Shown here: positions 33,578 through 43,489 of the stretch, one piece after another
Layout of the letters: every line of letters starts with the position of its first letter
Position numbering within the stretch: position 1 is the stretch's first letter
Assembly: GCA_003008705.1 (NCBI GenBank)
Contig: PDUO01000010.1
Coordinates: 496,001-560,000 of the forward strand
From: Pezicula radicicola
Taxonomy: Eukaryota > Ascomycota > Leotiomycetes > Helotiales > Dermateaceae
Reading direction: 5' to 3'
DNA length: 64,000 nt
Program-made: the position numbers and the translations under genes
Notes under the pieces: model-generated
What the model was told of the DNA's origin: nothing
Databases searched by the model: none
The model's input: the letters and a program-made list of their open reading frames with translations, nothing else

Positions 33578-35159
33578 TGATGTTGGGAGCGGATGGGAAG
33601 GTGTAAGAACAGTGTATTGCTATAGATACTACAGTGCCGTGTATAGATAAACGGCTTCACAAAACGACAACCAACCACGAGCTTTAATTTGAATTACAAG
33701 AATGCTTCTTAGAACCTGCAAATAATGCTGTAGTGCACTAAGTAAGAACAATCTCTACTACGTGTATTAGGGCTTATAACGTTCTTCAAGAATAGTCCAT
33801 CTTGGTAACGTTAGCAGCAATTTCAAAACTGTCTAACTTCTAGCACTTATCAGAAAATAAACAAAAATTACGATGGTTCTGCTAATCTATAGAACAGGGC
33901 CTTGGACAAATCAGAGACATGTGTCAAACGTTCATGAAGCTAGAGCACCGGAGGGCGTTCTTGAGCATTTACTTAAAGTAGCTATAGAGTTATTTGATGC
34001 CGAATTCGAGCTAACAATGAGACTTCTGGTGGGAATTACTGCAAAAACAAAAGAACGAGTTAACAGCAATCTATACAGTGACAACAAGATTCTTATATCT
34101 ATAGACTTCTAAACTCCTATTATCTGTATGTGATAGTACTTAACCCTTTATAATATAAGCACGTCTAAATAAATAATTATAGATCGAGGATATACTCGTA
34201 GATTGCTTTATAGCCCTACTTCACGTAGTATTCTCCTTATCTGCTCTAGTGCACCTCCCTGGTATTTTGTTAAGCGGGTTGGTTGTTTCCTTTGCTGGTT
34301 TGAGATCTTGTATAAGGTTAGGTAGGATTAGTCCTTATTAGTATTCCTAATCTATAATAATAAACTAGATTGTATGTTTCTTAGTGCTAGGTATTAATGT
34401 ATATATCTAGAGGATTCCTAGGTTTGTTATAATAGCTGTATGTACAGTAAACTCTATCCTTGTCTTCTTCTTTCCTAATGAGACAAGTGGATTTACATTA
34501 CTGTATTATAAATGAAAATCCACCGGGGACTACTAGTAGGAATTTAACTAACTTCTTCTTATATAAAGACACCTATAAGCCTACTCGCTTCTCTTATAGG
34601 ATATATTTCCTTTCTATTAAGTATAAAATCAATCTTACAAATAACAACAAGAGTTCTAGTAACAATAGTAAAGTTAAGATATCCATTATAGAAGGAATTT
34701 AATTCTTTTTACTCCTTATAGTAGTAATTATTTAGGGAATTAAATACTTTTTGTAGAAATGATTGTTTTCTATTTTAATATAGATTTTAGTAGGCAGATT
34801 GCTCGCCTGGCTTCTTCCCTGGTCTGTATACTGGGAGTAGAGCTGTAAAGCTGCTTGGTTAGATCAAGTATAATGCCTCTTAGAGATTCGGTAACGAATA
34901 AGTTTTATAAATAAGTTGGTGTTACTAACTCTGGCTATTGCGCTTCTTTACCACTTTATATATACTATGCACCTAACGACTTTTTTCTCTGAGTTAATCT
35001 CCTCTTTATTGTTCCTTAAAATACTCTTTGTCTGTCACTTAATACAATAACTTGCAATATATTGTATTCAGCCGATGTAATAATTACAGAATACTAACAA
35101 TTCTAGACACTCTCCCTCTACTAATATAACATGATCCTATCTTCTTTCTCTTATAAGTA

Positions 35160-35650
35160 TTGGTGTTTTTTCTTCTTCCTTCTAACATGTATATAGGCTG
35201 GGTTGCTTTACCCAAAATCCTATCTTTCCTCTAGGAAATAAAATTTTCAGCTATAGAAACAAGGGAACACCGAAGCAAATGCTTCAGAGCCAACACTAAA
35301 TACGATTCCTCAAACAGAGACATCTCTTCCCGAATCTGTTAGACACTCTCTATCCCGTATCTAAGTTCGAAACCATCTAGAAGTAGAAGTGAATGCTCAG
35401 CTATACTACTTCTAAGAAACCGAAGAACCCAAAAATCAGAACATTACAATATGACAACACAAGTCCTCTTGACAGCACAATCTATTTCTAAAGCTTCTGA
35501 ACTTTTTATCTATCTACTAGTCTTGATAGAAAGGGATGTTCGCATTCTTTTTTTTTTTAGCTGTTGGGGGATTTCTTGTAAACATTGTCTCTACGTCCTG
35601 TACTTATCACTCCCAAGTATAGCATAGAAGCCTTCGTCCAATTATATATA
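35160..35650. repeat. Diverged tandem duplication, copy 1
   Basis: Recognised by eye against 35690-36240. Matching blocks are the TCTTCTTCCTTC... start near 35170, and the 35412-35502 block containing TAAGAAACC, ATTACAATATGACA and CTTGACAGCAC. The matching block of copy 2 is displaced by about 535-560 bases. Borders are approximate. Confidence 0.5.
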
Positions 35651-35689
35651 CTCTCGATACTAGTACGGGTTAAGAGACACTTACCTCTT

Positions 35690-36240
35690 TTTTAAGACGT
35701 TTTCTTCTTCCTTCCAAATAGCATACAGTATCGCATCGGCTATTTTACTTAAAATCCACTCTTTCTTAAGGAGGTAAATTACTAGATTTAGGAACTAGAA
35801 GGAAAAGCACAAAGAAAAGTTAATTCGAGACCCCTATAGGTGTAAAGAATTACCAACCAGGTATCATAGGATGCTTTAATTTACGGCGTTTTGAGTCCTA
35901 GGAGAGAAACGATAAAGCAACTCGGGCTTTGATATAATAATCTATAGGTATCTCCAGTCACCACACACCTGTTTAAGAAACCAAAATAACTAAAATGCTA
36001 AGAAATTACACTATGACAGCCAGCTCTCCCTTGACAACACTCTTTCTAAATCTTCTAAGCAAAGATAGACTAGTTAGATTTTTCTGGAGAAGGTTTCTAT
36101 CTACCCTTGGGTCCTAGTGTAAGAAGGGTTCGCCTTTATTTTCATTTAGGACTTCTGACGCCCTTTTACTATTTGTCCTTCAGTTCCTGCACTAACGTTG
36201 AATTTCTTGAAGCTCTTATACCCTGTATACTTGTATAGTT
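35690..36240. repeat. Diverged tandem duplication, copy 2
   Basis: Second member of the pair. The block at 35974-36060 contains TAAGAAACC, ATTACACTATGACAG and CTTGACAACAC in the same order and spacing as copy 1, with many transitions and a few gaps. Neither copy carries an open frame. Confidence 0.5.
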
Positions 36241-37848
36241 AGATAAGTCAACTAATTTAACGCTTATACTTTTAGAAGCTTAATTAATTTAATGATCTAC
36301 TCTAGTTCGACCTCCTAAACAATATCAGAGTGCAATACAATGGGTGTATCAATCTTAAGAGCTAGGGAGGAAGGGGTGTAATATGTCAAATTACAATTTG
36401 TACTAGAAGTTGGCAACAGATTAAGACTTGCGCTAGTACTTATTTTAGACAAAGGTTTAGAACTCCCACTTAGGTTATAGATTTCGCGTTGCTTGATAAT
36501 TTGGTGCTTTTTTAATTAAATACTTGAATACAATATTTTATTTCCTTAGTAGAAGTTAATAGAAGGCTGAAAAATGGCAATAAGATTTCCCCTAACAACA
36601 AAACTCATCGCAAGCTCTCGTACGTTCTGTTTCATTAATAGTAACTCTTGAGGATGTATTAGAGATCTTTGGGTTTTGATTGTTGTACTACAGTGTTTGA
36701 GTTTGTGTTGTAACTCTGGTATAATGCACTGTACTTTAGTAATGTTGAAGTTTGGAGACACGTTTTAAGACTTACACTGTTCTTATAAATATATTTCCCT
36801 ATAACAACTGGTTTGTAGCTGTTGATAAGATTCTTTAAAGGTGGCTACAGAGCCGTCTTTCGAGCTTGGGCTTTTGGGTGCTAATTTAAAGCATAGTCGT
36901 CGGTGTGAGACGAGAAGTCGAAGAGAAGAGATATACAATGACTAAGCCAGTTACAATGGAGAAAATAGAACTAGTATACAAGTAACAGAAAGATCTGAGA
37001 AAAGAGAAGTAGCTCAGGATGGCGACCTCTCTCAAATACTATATCTTGTACTATAATGTGTAGTCACCTCAAGGGCTATTAATATACTAACTTAAAATTA
37101 TAATCCGAGTTATAATCTTGTCTTTGGGTGCAAGCGAGGCTTGTTCTATGGTTGGTGGCAATCAGTTCAAACATATCCGGATCTGTGCAGAGATAGATAC
37201 ATCACAAGAGAAGAGCACTTAATAAATCTCTTCTAAATCCATTATAGAACCCAAGCTGGGCTGTCACAACTTACTATATTCTTCATTCCTCGTGGCTGGA
37301 TGTTCCTTCTTGAGGGTTCTTCTAAGTAGGTATATATTGTTCTCATAAGATAACAGCAAGCTAAAAATAACAACTGAATTTGTTCAGTATTTTGTTTTAC
37401 AAAGCCATATTCCCGCAAAAGGTAGTGGTAAGCTTGGTGCAAACCCTTATGGAATTTTGTACTGCGTATAGTAGACCGCAACCTCATTATCATTAATCTA
37501 TGTACGAAGTCTGAGGGTTGTCTGTCACACTATTGAGCTAGATAAGAGGACATTCTCCGACTAGGAATATTTCTATATCAAATTCACTAGGTTGTATAGC
37601 CATCGGGAACTATTTAGTTCCGCTTCGAAAATGTGTTTCAAAGGCAGGAAATAGTGAGAATAGAGGAGGCGAGTCTAGTTAGTAGCTGTTTCTGTACGTT
37701 GAGCTCTAATTCTTCTAAAGCTTCAGATTGGCATCTGGGCAACTCGTAACTCGTCATCAGACTCAACTTGCGTGTCATCTGGATTAGTTAGTTTTGTGTG
37801 CATAGTTAATGGTATATTACGACATGAATCTGAATAGCTATATTACCA

Positions 37849-39177
37849 CTAGCTCGATTCCACTCTCCTCCGTTTATTTTCTCTTCTTGGTGATCGAGAC
37901 CGGGATCGAGATCTTGACCTCCTTTCGCTCGGCCTATATGTGTCCCCACGATTTCTATCTCTATGATCTCTTGGCCTATCACCGTCATTACGCATTGCCC
38001 TTGGACCCTCTGGTGCACCAGAAACGACTGGTTTCCGCTCAGCGACAGGCATACTGTTTGCACCGCTAGCTCCTCCACGATCCCTATCAGGCATAAACCG
38101 TTCATCAGCATTGAAGTCGCCTCCTTTCCGAGGTCCTCGTCGATCATCAAATTGGCCCCATCTTCCAGTATCTTCGCTTTTGAGATCTTTGTACTTGGTT
38201 GCTCCCTTTTTGCCTAATTTAGTCATATCCCTCATTTGCAGGGCCTGTGGTAATAACTCGCGGTTTTGAACATCGTCTGCGAACCTCGAACCCATGATAT
38301 CTCTCCTATCCAAACCTTCGGCATCATCCAAGAAGAAGGCTCCCTTGTGATGGTATTTCTGCATATATGACATTTTGCCTTTGCCCTCTTTCTCTTCCTT
38401 CTGCTTGGCAATATGCTCCTCATCCTCGGCCTTGCGCTCCTCCTCGGTGAGGTTCTTCCTCCTCTCGACTTCTTCCCGCTCTTTTTCTGCTTCTTCAATT
38501 AATGTCCTCTCACGTTTAATTCGCATCAACTCCCGTAACTTCCACGCTGCATATTCGGCCTCGGGATCCAGATCATCGGTATCGTCCACATCATCCGCAT
38601 CTTCTTCCTCATCGTCCCAGTTCTTCTTCCCTGCTTCCTTTGCGGCTATATCTTTTCGTATTTGTTCCTCTACAATCTCATCCGCCGCGGCCTTTTTTCT
38701 TGCTTCCTCGGCAGCTGCCAGCTCCTCCTCGGTCCGTTTGTCTGCAGGGGCATTGCCATTGTTTCTTTTGTCCTTCTTGATAAAGGTCGGTCGCATCATA
38801 ACCCTCCTCGGCGCCTCTTCCTCGCTCTCAGACTCATCTTCACTTTCTTCCTCACTGCCCTCTTCACTTTCTTCCTCCTCGCTCTCCTCTTCAGTCACAA
38901 AGCCTTCCTCCTCCTTCAACTTCAATGCCTTCTCGGCTTCTATCCTTGCAGCTTCCTTCTCCGCTGCGAGTTTTCTTCTTTCCTCAAGAGAGACTTTGCT
39001 TAAATTACTTGTGATGCCTCCTGCGGTAGATGCTTTAGGTGGTGGGGCGATGGCCTTCTGCTCTGGGACTTCGTCGTCGCTAGCTTCTGAGTCGGAAGAT
39101 GATGCTTCTTCAACCACTTTTCCGGGCCTATACCGAGGTGCCTTCACAGGGTTAGCGGTCATACGTTTAGGTGGCAT
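37849..39177 (-). CDS. MFAP1-family spliceosomal protein
   Basis: A single exon of 442 residues starting MPPKRMTANPVKAPRYRPGK. Long acidic and charged coiled-coil regions (EEESEEEESEEGSEEESEDE; the Ala/Glu/Lys region around 150-270) lead to the conserved MFAP1 core: KMSYMQKYHHKGAFFLDDAE, then RRDIMGSRFADDVQNRELLP, QALQMRDMTKLGKKGATKYK and DLKSEDTGRWGQFDD. The family name comes from microfibrillar-associated protein 1, but the conserved protein is a nuclear component of the spliceosomal B complex, where it contacts the Prp38 module. The tail is Arg/Asp-rich and ends in an RSRSRSRSRSP repeat and a basic KRRRVESS. Length and domain order agree with fungal homologues as I know them. Confidence 0.93.
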   Translation of the reverse strand: MPPKRMTANPVKAPRYRPGKVVEEASSSDSEASDDEVPEQKAIAPPPKASTAGGITSNLSKVSLEERRKLAAEKEAARIEAEKALKLKEEEGFVTEEESEEEESEEGSEEESEDESESEEEAPRRVMMRPTFIKKDKRNNGNAPADKRTEEELAAAEEARKKAAADEIVEEQIRKDIAAKEAGKKNWDDEEEDADDVDDTDDLDPEAEYAAWKLRELMRIKRERTLIEEAEKEREEVERRKNLTEEERKAEDEEHIAKQKEEKEGKGKMSYMQKYHHKGAFFLDDAEGLDRRDIMGSRFADDVQNRELLPQALQMRDMTKLGKKGATKYKDLKSEDTGRWGQFDDRRGPRKGGDFNADERFMPDRDRGGASGANSMPVAERKPVVSGAPEGPRAMRNDGDRPRDHRDRNRGDTYRPSERRSRSRSRSRSPRRENKRRRVESS

Positions 39178-39563
39178 TTTGATGGTGGGACGTAGAGAAT
39201 TGTTGTTGAAAAATGTTGTCGCGTCGCGAAGTCAAGTTAGAATTTGGCAAGGCTGAGATCAACCATGCAGTATCGTAGCGCACGGATTCTTGGCACCCAG
39301 TAAACTATCATTATCACTCAAGAGGAGACTATTCTGAGCAGTTTTGGTTACACTTAAGAGGGAGCTAATTATAATTACCGCAAAAAGTTTATTTTTGATG
39401 AGATAATAGATCTATTACTGCAGGAACATGGACGTGTATAATCCATTTTGACTGAAACTAAACAATCTAAAGTCATAATTTCGTGGTATCTAAATTTTTT
39501 GTGCAAAACTCCACCAACGCCGATTTTCCAGCAATCCCAGCTCTCAGCCTCGTCTAGAATGCC

Positions 39564-40162
39564 TTATAAAATTTCCTCGTCCTCTTGTACTGGGCCAGGC
39601 AGAGGAATAGAAGATGCTGCGGGCTGGTTCTCTGTTGCCGCTGGCGCATCCTCGACCTGGATATCTTCCTGCATCGCTTCAACATCATCATCCTCATCAA
39701 CCCAGTTTTCTTTCTCAATTGCCTCCTCGCGCAGCTTCTTCGCAATCATCTTCTTATTCAAGTCCTCCCATGCCTTTGCCCTTTCCTGAACAGTCCTCGC
39801 CTTTTCCTTGCTTTTCTCAATCTTCGTCTCTTTCTTGTCCATCACAGCTTCTGCACGATCCATGCCTTTACCTTGACGTCGCTTAGCCCTCGCACTCAGC
39901 ACTGATTTCCTGCCATTCTTGGACTTCTTTGATACGCCTGCTCCTTGGTGAACTGCCAATACTGATGGGCGTTGGTCTTTTGTCTCCACGGGTGGTTTTA
40001 TATTTTTGAGTGATTTGTCGGTGTCGATACTTGGAGAAGCTGCTCGTCTGTTTTCGCGCGAGCGCACAGAAGTCGCTGAAAAGAATATTAGCAGGGGTAG
40101 TTCATGGACAGAGGTAGAATATACTGACAACCCTTCTTTTTGAGGGCTGCTGTTTTGGCCAT
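39564..40162 (-). CDS. ALB1: Alb1-family ribosome biogenesis protein
   Basis: Two exons: 40162-40132 (MAKTAALKKK) and 40075-39564, with a 56-bp intron. The join is phase 1 (G|CG = Ala) and gives 180 residues. The donor is GTTGTC, which departs from GTRAGT, while the acceptor TTTTCAG is strong. The sequence ATSVRSRENRRAASPSIDTDKSLKNIKPP, the central SKKSKNGRKSVLSARAKRRQ, the basic coiled-coil region and the acidic tail (VDEDDDVEAMQEDIQVEDAP) match the Alb1 family. In yeast Alb1 binds Arx1 on the late pre-60S particle and shuttles with it during nuclear export. An unspliced start at 40130 would replace the conserved MAKT N-terminus with an unlikely leader. It diverges from the ubiquitin protease gene. 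Confidence 0.82.
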
Positions 40163-40471
40163 TTTTTATTTTATTTTGGATGTTGTGTTGTAACCTCGAA
40201 GTTGACTCGAGTGTGGGGCACGACGACTTGCAGCCAAAATTATTCTTGATCCCGACGAGGCGGCGCGGCGGCCTCGTTCCTTGCGCTAAATACTCGGCGA
40301 GCGGACTTCGAGACCCGGTACATCAGAGGTGCCACTTTGCAGCATAATAGCAAACAACAGACTCGACGCTACACTTTAGGTCCATCATACCACTACGCAA
40401 CCCCTTAAGGCTGTCAGAGGTCCATTTGGCAATAACGACCTTTTCAAGAGGCCGCAACTCCATGCCTCACG
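40163..40471. promoter_or_regulatory. Shared divergent promoter, alb1 / ubiquitin protease, with an overlapping upstream ATG
   Basis: 309 bases separate the start codons. An upstream ATG at 40462 opens an 18-codon frame (including the stop, 40462-40515) that overlaps the protease start at 40472 in another frame. It could reduce translation of the protease if the transcript includes it. Confidence 0.5.
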
Positions 40472-42571
40472 ATGAATCGCCCAGATCAGCGCTTTCAGGA
40501 CCTCTTCCACGGTGATCCTTATTACGAACAAGATTACCATCAAGATTATCGCGAGCCATACTGGGAGTCTTTTACGCAACCAGGCTTCGTATTTACGCTA
40601 TTATTAGGTGTTTTTGGCATTGTATATCATATCCTTCGGCTCCTCGATTACGACCTCTTACCACTTCCAGAACTGCTGTGGAACGTGCTGGTCTATTTGA
40701 CGCCCTGTAGACTTATAGACTTTGTCGAAACATATACAGACCCATTACGGAATCCGGGGATAGGGAAGAGGAGGAGGAATCATTCAGCCAAGAGCCAAGC
40801 GATGCGACAAATCATAGGATTGGACGCCCCTGGAGGAATTATAAGTACTGTTGCGCAGGCAGGGAGAAGGCGATTGTCAAGCATTTCGGGGATATCGATG
40901 GTCGCGCAGACAGGGGAAGGGCAGCCCGCCGGGCTGGGAAATTGGGATAATTCATGTTATCAGAACAGCGTCCTCCAAGGGCTGGCGACGCTGGATCCGT
41001 TGACAGAATATCTTACGCGGCCTCAGGCCAACGAGAAATTATCCGATGAAGCATCGAAACCAGATATGGAAATGGCGGAGGCGCTGCGTGAGTTGATTGA
41101 GACGTTAAAGGATCCTTCGAATAATGGCAGGAGGGTATGGACACCGGCGGCTTTGAAAAACATGAGTAGTTGGCAACAGCAAGATGCACAGGAGTACTTT
41201 TCAAAGGTCCTCGATGAAATCGATAAGGAAGTTGCGAAGGCGGCAAAATCGACCAAAAAGTACCCAGGCTTGGAATCTCAGCAAAACTTAACACTCAGTC
41301 TTGGTAATCCTCCGCCTATGTCGACTTTCCGGAATCCGCTGGAGGGACTAATTGCACAGAGAGTTGGCTGCACAAAGTGTGGATATTCTGAAGGTTTATC
41401 CATGATACCATTCAACTGTTTAACGGTACCCCTGGGGAAAGCATGGGAGCATGACATCTCGGAGTGTCTCGACGAGTATACTAAACTCGAACCAATTGAA
41501 GGAGTTGAATGTGGGAAATGTACTCTCCTTAAACACCAGCGCCTACTCTCAACAATCCTGGAACGAGTCAAAGATAGCCCCGAAGATAACCCCGTGCGTG
41601 TACAGACAACTGAGCGATTGGAAGCTGTAAATCTCGCTTTGGAGGAAGACGACTATGAGGATAAAACACTCTTGCAAAAGTGTAAAATTTCAGCGAAGAA
41701 CCGCGTTTCCACTACCAAATCTCGCCAAGCGGTTGTCGCAAGACCTCCCAAATCTCTCGTTGTACACTTCAACCGCAGCCTTTTCGATGAGATGACTGGA
41801 GAGTTGAGAAAAAATCACTCACAGGTCAGATTTCCGAAAGTACTCGACTTAGGACCTTGGTGTCTTGGCAGCTCAGGTAAATCATCGACCGCGGCAATGG
41901 AGGAGTGGCTTCTTAGTCCCGAACAGTCTATGATAGCCAGTACCGAAAAATCTTCAAGGCTACATGGTCCATTGTATGAGTTGCGAGCTGTCGTGACACA
42001 TTATGGAAGACACGAAAACGGTCATTACATATGCTACAAGAAACACCCAAACACTACTATGGACGAGAAGGGATCTGTGGATGAGGATTGGTGGCGTCTA
42101 AGTGACGATGAGGTTTCAAAAGTTAGTGAAGAGAATGTCTTAGGTCAAGGAGGCGTCTTCATGCTATTTTTCGATTGCATTGAACCAGCAATCACTGTTT
42201 CGCAAACAGCGGATCTGCCTCAGCCCACGATTGTACCCGACCAGGTAGTACATGTCGAAGCTGTGCAGGCAGCCGAGGTTCCTAGCCCTGAACCTGCCTA
42301 TGAACATGAAGAAGCAAATGACCCGGGTGCACCTTCTGACTCGTTTAAGATGCTATCCCTAGCCACAATGACTGGGATGCATACCGACGAAGAGAGCATT
42401 GCTGCTAGCGTCTCGGATGATGAAGACCCAAGCGAAAAGGAACAAGAACAGCAGGACTACGAACCAACGAAGGCTATCGTACTTCCAAAATATGTTCCAA
42501 CCCCAGGTATCGAGAATGAGGAACCAGGTCAGAAGGAGATACGGCCTCCTGTACGATTTGTAATGGTATAG
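40472..42571 (+). CDS. Membrane-anchored ubiquitin-specific protease (Ubp1/USP30-like)
   Basis: A single exon of 699 residues. A hydrophobic segment at about 38-58 (PGFVFTLLLGVFGIVYHILRLL) predicts one membrane anchor, as in yeast Ubp1 and mitochondrial USP30. The catalytic Cys box is GLGNWDNSCYQNSVLQGLAT with Cys162, and the QQQDAQEYFSKVLDEID motif follows at about 236-251. A zinc-binding pair is seen at C300/C303 and C347/C350. The His box is YELRAVVTHYGRHENGHYIC with His518, then DEDWWRLSDDEVSKV. All catalytic parts are present, so it should be an active deubiquitinase facing the cytosol from an organelle membrane (mitochondrial or ER, not decidable here). The last 130 residues are acidic and disordered. 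Confidence 0.92.
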   Translation: MNRPDQRFQDLFHGDPYYEQDYHQDYREPYWESFTQPGFVFTLLLGVFGIVYHILRLLDYDLLPLPELLWNVLVYLTPCRLIDFVETYTDPLRNPGIGKRRRNHSAKSQAMRQIIGLDAPGGIISTVAQAGRRRLSSISGISMVAQTGEGQPAGLGNWDNSCYQNSVLQGLATLDPLTEYLTRPQANEKLSDEASKPDMEMAEALRELIETLKDPSNNGRRVWTPAALKNMSSWQQQDAQEYFSKVLDEIDKEVAKAAKSTKKYPGLESQQNLTLSLGNPPPMSTFRNPLEGLIAQRVGCTKCGYSEGLSMIPFNCLTVPLGKAWEHDISECLDEYTKLEPIEGVECGKCTLLKHQRLLSTILERVKDSPEDNPVRVQTTERLEAVNLALEEDDYEDKTLLQKCKISAKNRVSTTKSRQAVVARPPKSLVVHFNRSLFDEMTGELRKNHSQVRFPKVLDLGPWCLGSSGKSSTAAMEEWLLSPEQSMIASTEKSSRLHGPLYELRAVVTHYGRHENGHYICYKKHPNTTMDEKGSVDEDWWRLSDDEVSKVSEENVLGQGGVFMLFFDCIEPAITVSQTADLPQPTIVPDQVVHVEAVQAAEVPSPEPAYEHEEANDPGAPSDSFKMLSLATMTGMHTDEESIAASVSDDEDPSEKEQEQQDYEPTKAIVLPKYVPTPGIENEEPGQKEIRPPVRFVMV

Positions 42572-43489
42572 GGGTTGGGTTATTGGTTATGGGAACGGTA
42601 GGGTAATATGGTTTTATTTAGCATAGCGAGGCGTTAGGGCATGGGCATGGGCATGCATCAGGGGCCACGGATAGCTGTCTACGAACTGGTTTACAAGACA
42701 ACGATGCTTTTGATGGGTGATAGTATTAGATCTAGCGAATGATCAATCGAGTGAGTTACTCAAATCAAGTGAGATACTGAGGTCAACTAAGATAATCGAG
42801 TCTATCTTGTCTATCTTAATAGATAGCCATTCAGAATAATTTCTTGCAAAGCAATAAGGTAGTTCAGTCTTGAAGTGAGACAGTTCGTTTGCATGTGATC
42901 AATGAATAGGTGCGTTTTCCTCTAAGGTTCTTTCGCGGGTTGTTAGTGCTCGTTATAAGACTTCCCACCGCCTTGCATATCTAATATTCGAAGTTAAATA
43001 GGTAGGTTCCATCAGAAGTTAGGAGTACGAGTACGGTCCTGTCTCCTATCCGCATCCGAGCAGCCCAGGCTAGTCTTCGGTCTAGTCACGTGCCTATGCA
43101 TTTCAATCCACCTCACCTCATCTCTTTCAGCCTTGCCTTGGTTGTCTCGTACCTCACATATACTGCGGAGCCTCATTTCGTCATCGATACCTAGTTTCCC
43201 TCGAAAACCTTCCACAATCACGAACCTCGCCGTCATATTAGGCTTCGTTGATAGTACAATTTTGAGTAAACAACCCTTATTCTGCGCCCATCTTTTCCGG
43301 CTTCTTCGGACTCTTTAGCTTTGCTTAGGACTCGGATTGATAGCATACCCGAAACCCGTACCAACGTCGGTCGAATTGAGCAGCACCACGCGTTTACACG
43401 CACGCAAAAGACCCCGAGAAACCCAGCCTTTCACTAATCTACCTTGCAAACGCTTCGACTTATTATTCCCACATGGAATGTAACAGGTC
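42572..43489. other. Intergenic region with repeat patch and promoter of the WD40 gene
   Basis: A GGGCAT triplicate lies at 42638-42655 and the repeat patch D at 42741-42800. From about 43100 the sequence turns C/T-rich toward the WD40 start codon, as fungal leaders do. The short open frames are not protein-like. Confidence 0.5.
42741..42800. repeat. Degenerate ACTCA/TGAGT short-repeat patch (copy D)
   Basis: Contains GAGTTACTCAAATCAAGTGA and TAAGATAATC. The 11-mer ACTCAAATCAA at 42758-42768 recurs as its reverse complement at 59418-59428, and TAAGATAATC recurs at 25737-25746. Confidence 0.5.

Larger units (their letters stand above)
33578..37848. other. AT-rich gene desert
   Basis: 4.3 kb with no credible gene; translations are broken by stops on both strands. 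The base composition differs from the flanking genes. It contains two diverged copies of a roughly 500-bp unit (described separately). The composition fits an old repeat mutated toward AT, as fungal repeat-induced point mutation does, but I see no surviving coding domain or terminal repeats. The first 200 bases will be the 3' UTR of the synthetase gene. Confidence 0.55.

Noticed and set aside
38375..39256. 293-codon plus-strand Ser-rich frame
   Set aside because: Antisense shadow of the Glu/Asp/Lys-rich MFAP1 coding sequence.
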